NCBI RefSeq assembly: GCF_000161835.1
Contig: NZ_GG697169.2
Coordinates: forward strand, 186,001 to 250,000
Source: Thalassobium sp. R2A62
GTDB lineage: Bacteria; Pseudomonadota; Alphaproteobacteria; Rhodobacterales; Rhodobacteraceae
Direction of reading: 5' to 3'
DNA length: 64,000 bases
The stretch's first letter is position 1; every line of letters starts with the position of its first letter. The position numbers and the translations under genes were made by a program. Below, in pieces: positions 41,071 to 48,812 of this stretch. The notes below the pieces were generated by a model, which did not search any database, was not told where the DNA came from, and saw only the letters and a list, made by a program, of their open reading frames with translations.

Positions 41071-41833
41071 AGAAGGCGTTAGGTTGGGCGATCCCGTCGA
41101 TAAAAAGGCTCGGGTCATCTGTTTGCACGGTTTCCCGGGCCATCCAACTGACTGGGATTTTCTCGCACACGATACGGACCGCGATTTCCTGTCGGTTCCG
41201 ATGCCGTGGCTTGCGCATATCCCCGAATGGACTTTGAATTTTCACAACGTCGTCGCGTACTGTCGCACCATTCTTGATGAACATATGGCGAAACCGACCC
41301 ACGTTGTTGGCCACGATATCGGCGCTCTCGTCCTTTGGAAGTTGTCGCAAGGTGAAACCAACCGCAATTTGGCGAGCATGAGCATCCTGTCGTGCCCGCA
41401 TCCACAGGCCTACCTAGAATTTACCGGGTCACCCGACTACAAAACACGCACGGGCTATATCGACAATTTGTTGCGTGATCCCACGTCCTATGTTTCGCCG
41501 TTCGTTCAAAGTGGCGAGAGAGGAAGCGATCAAATCGCCGCACATCTGAAAGACACTGATTTCACCCGGATTTCGACACTCTACTCCGACATAGTTTCAG
41601 GTGGCCAAAGATCGATTTCGACTGATCCCGTCGGTATAGATGTGCCTATTGCGCTAATTGCTGGCCGTGACGATTTTGTTTTGGGGCCGCACACGATGGA
41701 ACGATCTGCGGAGCTGGTCGCAGGGCCGGTGAAAACCATGTTTCTGGATAGTGATAGCCATTTTCCGCATCTAACGAACCCAGAAACCGTAAACACCTTT
41801 CTCGAAGAGTTCTGGAATGCCACAGGTCACTGA
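41057..41833 (+). CDS. Alpha/beta hydrolase (epoxide hydrolase / dehalogenase-like)
   Basis: A 258-residue alpha/beta hydrolase with the oxyanion loop HGFPGHPTDW near residue 24, nucleophile elbow GHDIGAL (Asp instead of Ser, about residue 87), acid in AGRDDFVL and His in DSDSHFPHL. An Asp nucleophile is characteristic of epoxide hydrolases and haloalkane dehalogenases, so it could open an epoxide made by the neighbouring P450 (inference). It overlaps both adjacent genes, showing tight coupling. Confidence 0.8.
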   Translation: MLTSEEGVRLGDPVDKKARVICLHGFPGHPTDWDFLAHDTDRDFLSVPMPWLAHIPEWTLNFHNVVAYCRTILDEHMAKPTHVVGHDIGALVLWKLSQGETNRNLASMSILSCPHPQAYLEFTGSPDYKTRTGYIDNLLRDPTSYVSPFVQSGERGSDQIAAHLKDTDFTRISTLYSDIVSGGQRSISTDPVGIDVPIALIAGRDDFVLGPHTMERSAELVAGPVKTMFLDSDSHFPHLTNPETVNTFLEEFWNATGH

Positions 41834-43061
41834 ATGTCACGATGGACTGCAACCGTTCTCCGATCCTTCGGTCGAGGTTCAAGCACAGTGGACCCTGAAC
41901 AATCTCGTTTTGAAACTGATGGCACGGACGACGCAACCGTTCGATCAGCGACCAAAAGATCTTGGAACCTTGGCCGTCGTCGAGGATCCCCACCTTGCTG
42001 AATACATGATGCGTAATCCGGCCATTTTCCAAAAGAATTTTGCTCTGGTGGCGGCGTTGGGCAAAAGTCGCTTCAATCTCAACGGCGAACAATGGGAATT
42101 ATTCAGGAACCGAACCCAACCTTCCTACAACAAGGCAAGTAGGAAGACCGAAAGAGCCAATATTGCCGCCCATTATGATCGCGCTGTAGAGGCTTTCGAT
42201 CCCGGGGATATGGACTCTGTCGAACCATTACTTTCGAACGCTGCGATGTCGGTGTTTGTCGACGCATTGGGTATCTCGCCGGATATCAACCAAATCGTGG
42301 ACTTGTTTCCACAGGTCAGGATACACGCCAAAATGCTGCAATATTTCTCGTGGAGTGGGGTCAGAGAACCGGAGGTTCTGGCGAAACGCGCAAATTGGCT
42401 GGATCAACGCTTCAACGCGATCTTCATGGACGATCCGCTCAGTCGTGATTTCGTGCGGGAGGCCATCGGCGGCACCCACCCCGAAGAATGGCATCCAGCT
42501 ATTACGGATTTGATGCAGAACGCATTCGCGGGGACCGAAACGACCGTCGCGACCTTATGCTGGGCCGTCCGACTGATGGGGCAGAACCGAACTTTGCAGA
42601 ATCAACTGCGGACCGAGGCTCGCTTAGGTGAAGCGGATACGCCGCTGTTAAGGAGCTTCATGTTCGAGGTCATGCGCTGCATACCACCCATTCCGTTTGT
42701 CGTGCGGGAAACGAAGCAGGCCTACGACGGAAACGGCGTGTCCTATCCGGCCGGCCAGCAAATCATCCTGTCGATCATTGGCCTTCACAAAAATCCCAAC
42801 GCATGGTCGAATCCGAACCAGTTTCACGCCGCGCGGCCCGAATTTGCGCCATCGGCCTCCACCCCGAAAGCCTATCGCCCGTTTCTGTCCGGTCCTCGGG
42901 TATGCGGTGGCAAACGTCTTGCCGAACTGGAAATGATGTCGGCCATGACGGCGATCCTTCGCAAATGGCGCTTTTCGACTAAAGTGCCAGATGTCGACTT
43001 TGAATATGCGCTTGCAATGCGTCCCGCATCTTTCGCTGGCGTAAGCATCGAGGCCGTATAG
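41817..43061 (+). CDS. Cytochrome P450
   Basis: A 414-residue soluble bacterial P450. The I-helix is AFAGTETTVATL near residue 238; the K-helix ExxR lies in FEVMRCIPP near 284; the heme loop is FLSGPRVCGGKR with the Cys ligand near 362. All invariant residues are present. It needs a redox partner, but none is encoded in this operon. It overlaps the hydrolase by 17 bp and is followed by a sulfotransferase 2 bp after its stop. It probably hydroxylates or epoxidises a lipid-like or aromatic substrate. Confidence 0.92.
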   Translation: MPQVTECHDGLQPFSDPSVEVQAQWTLNNLVLKLMARTTQPFDQRPKDLGTLAVVEDPHLAEYMMRNPAIFQKNFALVAALGKSRFNLNGEQWELFRNRTQPSYNKASRKTERANIAAHYDRAVEAFDPGDMDSVEPLLSNAAMSVFVDALGISPDINQIVDLFPQVRIHAKMLQYFSWSGVREPEVLAKRANWLDQRFNAIFMDDPLSRDFVREAIGGTHPEEWHPAITDLMQNAFAGTETTVATLCWAVRLMGQNRTLQNQLRTEARLGEADTPLLRSFMFEVMRCIPPIPFVVRETKQAYDGNGVSYPAGQQIILSIIGLHKNPNAWSNPNQFHAARPEFAPSASTPKAYRPFLSGPRVCGGKRLAELEMMSAMTAILRKWRFSTKVPDVDFEYALAMRPASFAGVSIEAV

Positions 43062-43063
43062 CG

Positions 43064-44113
43064 ATGGAGAACCCGTCACAGCTGCCCCCTGTCCATGTCA
43101 TATTCAGCGCGGGGCGATCCGGCTCTACTCTGATCAGCGACATGCTGGATGAACACCCCGATGTCGTGAGCGTTTCGGAATTTTTTCTGGGCCTCTGGAC
43201 CAGCGGGATACATCACCGCGACCAACCGATCGACGCACCTGATTTTTGCCATATCCTGAGATCGGGGCTGCCCACCCAAAATCTGCTGGCGCACCTTGGT
43301 ATAAGCATTGACGAAAACCGCTACCCGTTTGCCAAGCAGGGTGTGCGTTACGGGCCAACGGACGCCTTGCCGTTTCCGCTATTATCTGCTTTGCCACGAC
43401 TTTCAGACGATCCTGACGCACTGTTCGATACCATAATTGCCGCCGTTCAGAAGCGTGAGGGAGAGGTGGCGGGGCAACATATCGAGGCTGTGTTGAAGGT
43501 AATGTCCAGCACCCGTTCGGGTAAGATCATCGTAGAGCGTTCCGGCGGTTCCCTCGCAAACGTCAGTCGTGTGTTCAACTTGATGCCAAATCTGAAGCCC
43601 GTCGTTCTTCTGCGTGACGGTTTGGCGACCGCTCTGTCGATGAGCAAGCACCCTGCCTTTCGCCACTATATTATTCGGATTATTTTGCGGAACAAGCTGG
43701 GCCACGACCCATATCTGAGCGGCCATCTCGAAGGCGCTCAGACTTTGCCGCCCGCCCTGCGCGGTATGCTGCCGGAAATGGTCACACCCGCGCGGTTCCA
43801 CGGTATCAAAATCCCCATTCGCGCATTTGGCCTGTCGTGGTCCAGTGCCATTCGCAATGGTCAGAAGCTCTTGCACGGCTCTGTTGCAAGGATTGACTAC
43901 GAAGAGCTGTGCGAGGATCCGGACCGGGTCCTGCGCGCCCTTACCGGCGTTCTGGGCGTAGACGCGCCGACAGATTGGTTGGCGCGGGCCACGGCAATGG
44001 TACAGCCCCAGAATACCACAATTCAAGATTTGACAGCGGATGACCTCGCCGAATTGACCGCCTCTTGCAGATCGGGCAACGAAATCCTGCTCCAGACAAG
44101 GCAAACCGTATGA
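43064..44113 (+). CDS. Sulfotransferase family protein
   Basis: A 349-residue protein with the PAPS-binding loop FSAGRSGSTLISDML at residues 14-28, and the LLRDGLATALSMSKHPAF region near 182 with an Arg/Ser 3'-phosphate-type site. The family transfers sulfate from PAPS to hydroxyl or amino groups of small molecules or glycans. In the P450 operon it may sulfate the oxidised product. It ends ATGA-coupled to the next hydrolase gene. Confidence 0.8.
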   Translation: MENPSQLPPVHVIFSAGRSGSTLISDMLDEHPDVVSVSEFFLGLWTSGIHHRDQPIDAPDFCHILRSGLPTQNLLAHLGISIDENRYPFAKQGVRYGPTDALPFPLLSALPRLSDDPDALFDTIIAAVQKREGEVAGQHIEAVLKVMSSTRSGKIIVERSGGSLANVSRVFNLMPNLKPVVLLRDGLATALSMSKHPAFRHYIIRIILRNKLGHDPYLSGHLEGAQTLPPALRGMLPEMVTPARFHGIKIPIRAFGLSWSSAIRNGQKLLHGSVARIDYEELCEDPDRVLRALTGVLGVDAPTDWLARATAMVQPQNTTIQDLTADDLAELTASCRSGNEILLQTRQTV

Positions 44114-44991
44114 CTTCCTCCATCCGACCCGACACGACGCATCACCTGAGGGTCGTCAGCGGTCAGCTGGTCGTAAAGGTTGCAATCCATGAATGGCGGG
44201 TAGAGCGACCGGTCGCCACCGCGTTCTGCCTGCACGGATTTGCTGGAAACGCTATGGATTTTGCGGTACTCGCAAAAGCACTGGCGGAGCGCGGGGTCGC
44301 AACTATGGCGATCGACATGCCCGGCCGTGGCGCGTCGGATTTCCTAGGAGATGCGTCGCTGTATACGATGCGATTGCAGCAGTTAGTCTTGTTCGAAGCT
44401 CTTGCCCTGGTGAAGGGGCCGTTCATTATGGTCGGGACGTCGTGGGGTGGCGTGGTGACAGGGCTGATGGCACCGTACTTTAAAAAGCATCCCGTTGGAC
44501 TGGTCCTTAACGATACCCCCATACGCTCGTTGCTGGATTTGTCCTATCCACATGAGGACTTTCTGAAAGACGAAGCGGTCTTGATTTTTCGTACTTTGTC
44601 GAGTGCGCAAATCTATCTGACGTCTACGCGAATGCTTTACCATTTACCGGTCGACCAATTGAACGATCTGACGTCCGCGTCCATAATGCGCGTCGGCGAT
44701 GTTTTTCGAATGCGGTATGATCCGGCTCTCGCAGATAAGATTGGCAGGACGTCCCATTTCGACATGACCGACGCGCTGGCGGCGTCGAAAATTCCGACTT
44801 TGGCCTTGCTTGGCGAATATAGCCATCTGGCATCGAACGAAGACCAAAAAAATGCCCGTGCGCAGTTAATCGAACTTGCCGAACATATCTGTGCCGGAGA
44901 GGCACATCCCCCATCCTTGTCGCGACCTGCTGATGTAGATCGCATCACAGATTTTACGATCCGCTGTCTTGCGTCTGATATGCCCGATTGA
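44110..44991 (+). CDS. Alpha/beta hydrolase (Ser nucleophile)
   Basis: A 293-residue alpha/beta hydrolase with HGFAGNAMDF (about residue 42), nucleophile elbow VGTSWGGVVTG (Ser about residue 116) and a lid-like middle region. The C-terminal part lacks an obvious HxxP-type motif; the catalytic His may be in the EHICAGEAH segment. Esterase, thioesterase or lactonase activity are all possible. It starts by ATGA overlap, and its last 38 bp overlap a convergent gene. Confidence 0.75.
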   Translation: MTSSIRPDTTHHLRVVSGQLVVKVAIHEWRVERPVATAFCLHGFAGNAMDFAVLAKALAERGVATMAIDMPGRGASDFLGDASLYTMRLQQLVLFEALALVKGPFIMVGTSWGGVVTGLMAPYFKKHPVGLVLNDTPIRSLLDLSYPHEDFLKDEAVLIFRTLSSAQIYLTSTRMLYHLPVDQLNDLTSASIMRVGDVFRMRYDPALADKIGRTSHFDMTDALAASKIPTLALLGEYSHLASNEDQKNARAQLIELAEHICAGEAHPPSLSRPADVDRITDFTIRCLASDMPD

Positions 44992-45439
44992 GTTTGACTG
45001 CACGTGGCGCGGGCGGGCGATCGTCCGAATAGAATCGCTTCCAATAGACGGGCGTATCTGGTTCCACCTGCTTAGCGGCCCGGATCATTCGTATTATATA
45101 CGCCGGGTTTTCGGCATGAAAGATCGTCACGACGATCGCATCGCCGTTGTGAACCTTGAGCAAGCGCGCTCCTTTGTTGCTCCAGGCCTCGGCAAGCTCC
45201 ACGGACGTCCGTAACCATCCTAGATAGCCGACGATGAGATCGTTCTGCTCGAGTATAAGATGCGTGCCGTCGTTTATCTGATGCATGATGGACGACACGG
45301 TTCCGCCAAACTCGAATTGGGTGAACGGATCGATCCCCGCCAGATAGCGCACGGCCAAGCCCAGTGAATATGGATTGCGCGAAAGCCGCGTGATGTTTGG
45401 CTTGGATTTGGTGTCTACCTGCGGGCCTTTTCCGGTCAT
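44954..45439 (-). CDS. HlyC-like acyltransferase (toxin-activating lysine-acyltransferase type)
   Basis: A 161-residue protein in which the region LILEQNDLIVGYLGWLRTSV (residues 62-81) matches the core of RTX toxin-activating acyltransferases (tandem D.PVGY..W pattern). The GDAIVVTIFHAENPAYIIRM segment corresponds to their second conserved block. The catalytic His near the N-terminus of HlyC is not obvious here (IDPFTQFEFGG). It converges on the P450 operon. It could acylate a protein or small molecule. The assignment is from motif pattern and is moderate. Confidence 0.5.
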   Translation of the reverse strand: MTGKGPQVDTKSKPNITRLSRNPYSLGLAVRYLAGIDPFTQFEFGGTVSSIMHQINDGTHLILEQNDLIVGYLGWLRTSVELAEAWSNKGARLLKVHNGDAIVVTIFHAENPAYIIRMIRAAKQVEPDTPVYWKRFYSDDRPPAPRAVKLNRAYQTQDSGS

Positions 45440-45638
45440 TGAAGTGATCCTAATATATTGAGTGTGACGTGTGGCCGGGTCATCTGAATCGGTCGTGGTT
45501 TATTTAGTCGCTTCCTTTTCGAGGATTAGACAATCGTTACGACACGCACGGTTCCGGTCCTCTACTTCGCTATCTTTATCTATTTGAAACGGTACACCGC
45601 ATATAGACAGCTGTGAAGCCGATCAAGTTTAGCCGCTA

Positions 45639-45826
45639 GGGGGGTCGGTCGGCACTGTCAGAAGAAATCAGCTTGAGGTTGGCGGGGTGGTTCCGTAGCC
45701 CCAGTGGATGACAAAACGTTGCCCATTCCGCTACTTTTAAACCAGTCCGGAGATCATCCACTTGGCGGTGATGATATATGTTCGATTTTCGTTGTCTCTC
45801 CGCAATGTCGAAGATCTGCTGCATTC
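45639..45826 (+). pseudogene. IS6-family 5' remnant
   Basis: It starts gggggtcggtcggcactgtc and continues like the IS6 left end with a degenerate start, then decays after the LLH block at about 45826, where unrelated sequence begins. The transposase is truncated early. Confidence 0.65.
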
Positions 45827-45931
45827 CTGATACCCATCGACATACCCTTGATCGCGTCCCTGTTGCTCACCTAGACGGAACCCTGCTTCGAAAGCTTGTT
45901 CGACTGTCTGGAGTTCTCCAGTCTCTTCGTG
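45827..45931 (-). pseudogene. Internal fragment of an unknown gene between IS elements
   Basis: The minus strand reads HEETGELQTVEQAFEAGFRL and GEQQGRDQGYVDGYQE without a stop, with strong helical coding character. Both ends are cut by IS sequence. Family not recognised. Confidence 0.4.
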
Positions 45932-45979
45932 TGAACCGCCCCTTGTTTGCCGGAGACCCAGAAGTAAGGATACTGGGTT

Positions 45980-46312
45980 ATGGAAAAGAACAAATGTGGA
46001 AACAGATGTTCGCCAGAGGTACGCGAACGTGCTGTACGGATGGTGTTTGAGCATCAGGGCGAATTTGACAGTCAGTCTGCAGTGATCAAATCGATCGCGC
46101 CTAAGATTGGTTGTGGGCCTGATACGCTTCGGGCGTGGGTTCGACGAGCTGAGGCGGACAGCGGTCGACGTGATGGTGTGACGACGGCTGAACGTGACCG
46201 GATCAAAGCCCTGGAGCGCGAGAACCGCCAGCTTCGGCAAGCCAATGAGATACTGAAGAAAGCATCAGCGTATTTCGCTCAGGCGGAGCTCGACCGCCCG
46301 TTTCGGAAGTGA
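45980..46312 (+). CDS. IS3-family OrfA (type C element)
   Basis: A 110-residue protein with helix-turn-helix [20 protein letters not shown] ... [15 protein letters not shown] and zipper [20 protein letters not shown]. It is typical of the IS51/IS3-subgroup elements. It overlaps orfB by 4 bp, consistent with programmed frameshifting to OrfAB. Confidence 0.88.
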   Translation: MEKNKCGNRCSPEVRERAVRMVFEHQGEFDSQSAVIKSIAPKIGCGPDTLRAWVRRAEADSGRRDGVTTAERDRIKALERENRQLRQANEILKKASAYFAQAELDRPFRK

Positions 46313-47208
46313 TCAGCTTTATCAAAGAACATCGTGATGTCTGCGGGGTCGAGCCGATTTGTCGCGTTTTGCAGATTGCCCCTTCGACGTTCTACGCGCA
46401 TCTGGCCGTCGAGGATGATCCAGACAAAGCGTCGGATCGCGCCAAACGTGATGCTGAATTGCGCGCTGAGATGAAGCGGATTTGGGACGATAACCAGTCT
46501 GTCTATGGTGCCCGTAAACTGTGGCATGCCATGCGCCGCGAAGGCTATGATTTGGCGCGCTGTACGGTTGAGCGGCTCATGCGTGACATCGGTATCGAAG
46601 GTGTCCGTCGCGGCAAGAAGGTCAAAACGACTTGGGCAGACAAGGCTTTGCCGTGCCCGATGGACCGAGTGAACAGGCAGTTCCGCGCAATAATGCCCAA
46701 CCAACTCTGGGTGTCAGATTTTACCTACGTCTCGACCTGGCAAGGGTTTGTCTATGTGGCATTCGTCATCGATACCTTCGCCAACAAGATCGTCGGTTGG
46801 AAGGCCTCCAGATCGCAGCAGACACAGTTTGTCTTGGACGCGCTTGAACAGGCCCTTTACGAAAGACGGCCTTCAGAGAGCCTGATCCATCACAGCGATC
46901 GGGGCAGCCAGTATCTGTCGATCAAATATACCGAACGCCTCGCTGATGCGGGCTTGGAGCCGTCTGTTGGAACAGTCGGTGACAGCTATGATAACGCGCT
47001 GGCCGAGACGATGTTTGGCCTGTTCAAAGCCGAAGTCATCCACAGATTGGGGCCATGGAAATCCGCTGACGCGGTCGAGTGGGAAACGCTCAATTGGGTC
47101 GACTGGTTCAACAATCGCCGACTGCTCGAACCCATCGGATACATCACACCAACTGAGGCAGAGGAGGCCTTCTATGCAAACATGAACACACTCGATAAAG
47201 TCGCTTGA
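46309..47208 (+). CDS. IS3-family transposase OrfB (type C element)
   Basis: A 299-residue DDE transposase with HTH_21-type N-terminus ([20 protein letters not shown]) and rve core: [11 protein letters not shown] (Asp), HHSDRGSQY (Asp) and [16 protein letters not shown] (Glu). Start GTG at 46309 in the -1 frame relative to orfA. No lesion is visible. Confidence 0.92.
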   Translation: MISFIKEHRDVCGVEPICRVLQIAPSTFYAHLAVEDDPDKASDRAKRDAELRAEMKRIWDDNQSVYGARKLWHAMRREGYDLARCTVERLMRDIGIEGVRRGKKVKTTWADKALPCPMDRVNRQFRAIMPNQLWVSDFTYVSTWQGFVYVAFVIDTFANKIVGWKASRSQQTQFVLDALEQALYERRPSESLIHHSDRGSQYLSIKYTERLADAGLEPSVGTVGDSYDNALAETMFGLFKAEVIHRLGPWKSADAVEWETLNWVDWFNNRRLLEPIGYITPTEAEEAFYANMNTLDKVA

Positions 47209-47250
47209 GAAGAACTAAACAGTCTCCGGTAAAACCGGGGCGGTTCAACC

Positions 47251-47304
47251 AACGGCCAATCATGCACTAACTTTCAACATGGACCACTCAAGTGGGGCTG
47301 CTCA
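47251..47304 (+). repeat. Right-end scar of IS3 type A
   Basis: aacggccaatcatgcactaa and the following bases to gctgctca match the right end of the type A elements (24826-24878). No transposase is attached. Confidence 0.72.
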
Positions 47305-47544
47305 CTGCGGCGTGTCCTAGATCAAGCCACCCATCAGGTCACCAATTACACTGTCAATCACGAAATTAAGAATGAGAGAAATACCCATACAGGTAAGGTG
47401 ACTGGGAATATTAAAGGATATGAAGAACCTGTAGTTGTTGCATACCACACGCCTATCCGTATTGATCCAACCAGTCAGTATCTTGATCGACAGGCTAAGT
47501 TCGCTAAGTGGCTAGGCCTGACAGAGTATAAGCTGAGTGAGTAG
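47305..47544 (+). pseudogene. C-terminal fragment, possibly phage-derived
   Basis: About 79 open codons from the IS end: NYTVNHEIKNERNTHTGKVT, then NIKGYEEPVVVAYHTPIRID and AKWLGLTEYKLSE stop. The composition is AT-rich and unlike the backbone. The start is lost. Family not recognised. Confidence 0.45.
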
Positions 47545-47645
47545 GCTAGTAAATGTGAGAACTTAGGGCTGTCTCCTATGCCTCTCCCATTACTAGAGGA
47601 AATAGAAAGATTAAGCAGATTTCAGATCAAACACGCAAAACGACA

Positions 47646-48512
47646 TTGGGGGTTACCCTAGCGATAATTGGTGCGTTGCTGTTAACGCCCGATACGTTGC
47701 TGATGCGTCTTTCTCAGTTGGATGGTTGGAATATGCTTATCTGGCGTGGAAGCCTAAGTGGCGTAGCTTACTTGATCATTTGGGCGATGCTTGACGGCTG
47801 GAAGAGTTTGTCAAAAATTACAACGCTTAGTTTTAGCATTCTTCTGTGCTGCCAGCTACTCAACGTCTTATTTTTTAGCTTAGCGATTGCACTGGCTCCA
47901 GTTGTGATAGTTCTATTGGGCGTGGCTACAGTCCCAGTTTTTGCAGCACTTTTATCAAGGTTCATCCTAAACGAGCCGCTGTCTAAATTAACGCTCGTAA
48001 CTGCTTTTGTGGTGCTTGCTGGATTGTCGATTTCCCTTCTAGGACATGACGTCGATGGGGCCACCATAAATGAAACGAGCGTCATTGGCTTGCTGCTGGG
48101 CTTAGGGGTAGCTTTTGCGCTAGCCATGAATTTCACCATGATACGAAAAGATCAGGACGCACCATTCGTATTAGCAATGGCTTTGGGGGCTATGTGCGCA
48201 GCCTGTGTGGGTTACGTGTGCGCCAACAATTTACAGTGGCTTCCTCCCATAAATATGCTGTCCATTGGATTGACTGGCATTTGCATTTTACCGCTGTCAT
48301 TCATTGCGCTGTCGTATGCTGCACGAAATGTAAAATCTTCAACGGTTAGTCTGATCATGCTGTCAGAGACTGTATTAGGTCCGCTTTGGGTTTGGTGGGG
48401 AGTAGGTGAAAGCCCAAATAGGATGATGGTGATTGGTGGTACAGTAGTGCTTGCCGCCATAGCAACTTATATTGTGCTTGAACGCAGGAATGGCGCTCTT
48501 GAGTCTGCTTAA
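47646..48512 (+). CDS. EamA/DMT-superfamily transporter, start codon unclear
   Basis: A 288-residue membrane protein with about ten helices and EamA features (LLTPDTLLMRLSQLDGWNML at the start, LNEPLSKLTLVTAFVVLAGL ending half 1, SETVLGPLWVWWGVGESPNR in half 2). Family-like sequence (ISDQTRKTTLGV) extends upstream in frame to an ATT at 47619, so the original ATG may be lost; a TTG at 47646 is the first usual start. It may be translated poorly. The neighbouring HIT fragment begins at its stop. Confidence 0.78.
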   Translation: MGVTLAIIGALLLTPDTLLMRLSQLDGWNMLIWRGSLSGVAYLIIWAMLDGWKSLSKITTLSFSILLCCQLLNVLFFSLAIALAPVVIVLLGVATVPVFAALLSRFILNEPLSKLTLVTAFVVLAGLSISLLGHDVDGATINETSVIGLLLGLGVAFALAMNFTMIRKDQDAPFVLAMALGAMCAACVGYVCANNLQWLPPINMLSIGLTGICILPLSFIALSYAARNVKSSTVSLIMLSETVLGPLWVWWGVGESPNRMMVIGGTVVLAAIATYIVLERRNGALESA

Positions 48513-48760
48513 CTGACTACTCCGACCTGCATCAGCCTGAACGTAATGCTATTGAGGCAATGCTACATGAGCAGCGACATTCGATCCTTGAACAAGATGA
48601 CACCATCACAGGCTTCAATGTCGGTATCAATGCAGGAGCCTCAGCAGGTCAAACTGTGTTTCATATACACGTACACTTGATCCCAAGACGTGTTGGTGAG
48701 GTCGTTGATCCCAGAGGCGGGGTGCGTGGGGTTATCCCAAATGAGCAAAGTTATCAGTAA
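48512..48760 (+). pseudogene. HIT-family (histidine triad) protein, C-terminal fragment
   Basis: The frame from 48512 reads TDYSDLHQPERNAIEAMLHE and then GFNVGINAGASAGQTVFHIH with VHLIPRR, which contains the histidine triad HIHVH of nucleotide hydrolases/transferases. The first about 35 residues of a normal HIT protein are absent. It lies directly against the DMT transporter stop, so the join is a deletion scar. Confidence 0.75.
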
Positions 48761-48812
48761 CTTTTTGTCGGAGCTGCGAGTGAGTATACATTCTATACAC
48801 TCACCCAATAGC

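Larger units (their letters stand above)
45932..47247 (+). mobile_element. Complete IS3-family element (type C)
   Basis: 1316 bp bounded by TGAACCGCCCCTTGTTTGCC and, inverted on the right, TGAACCGCCCCGGTTTTACC. Both end in CCGGAGAC. It carries intact orfA and orfB with a 4-bp overlap, so it may be active. It interrupts a gene fragment on the left; a type A IS end follows on the right. Confidence 0.87.
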
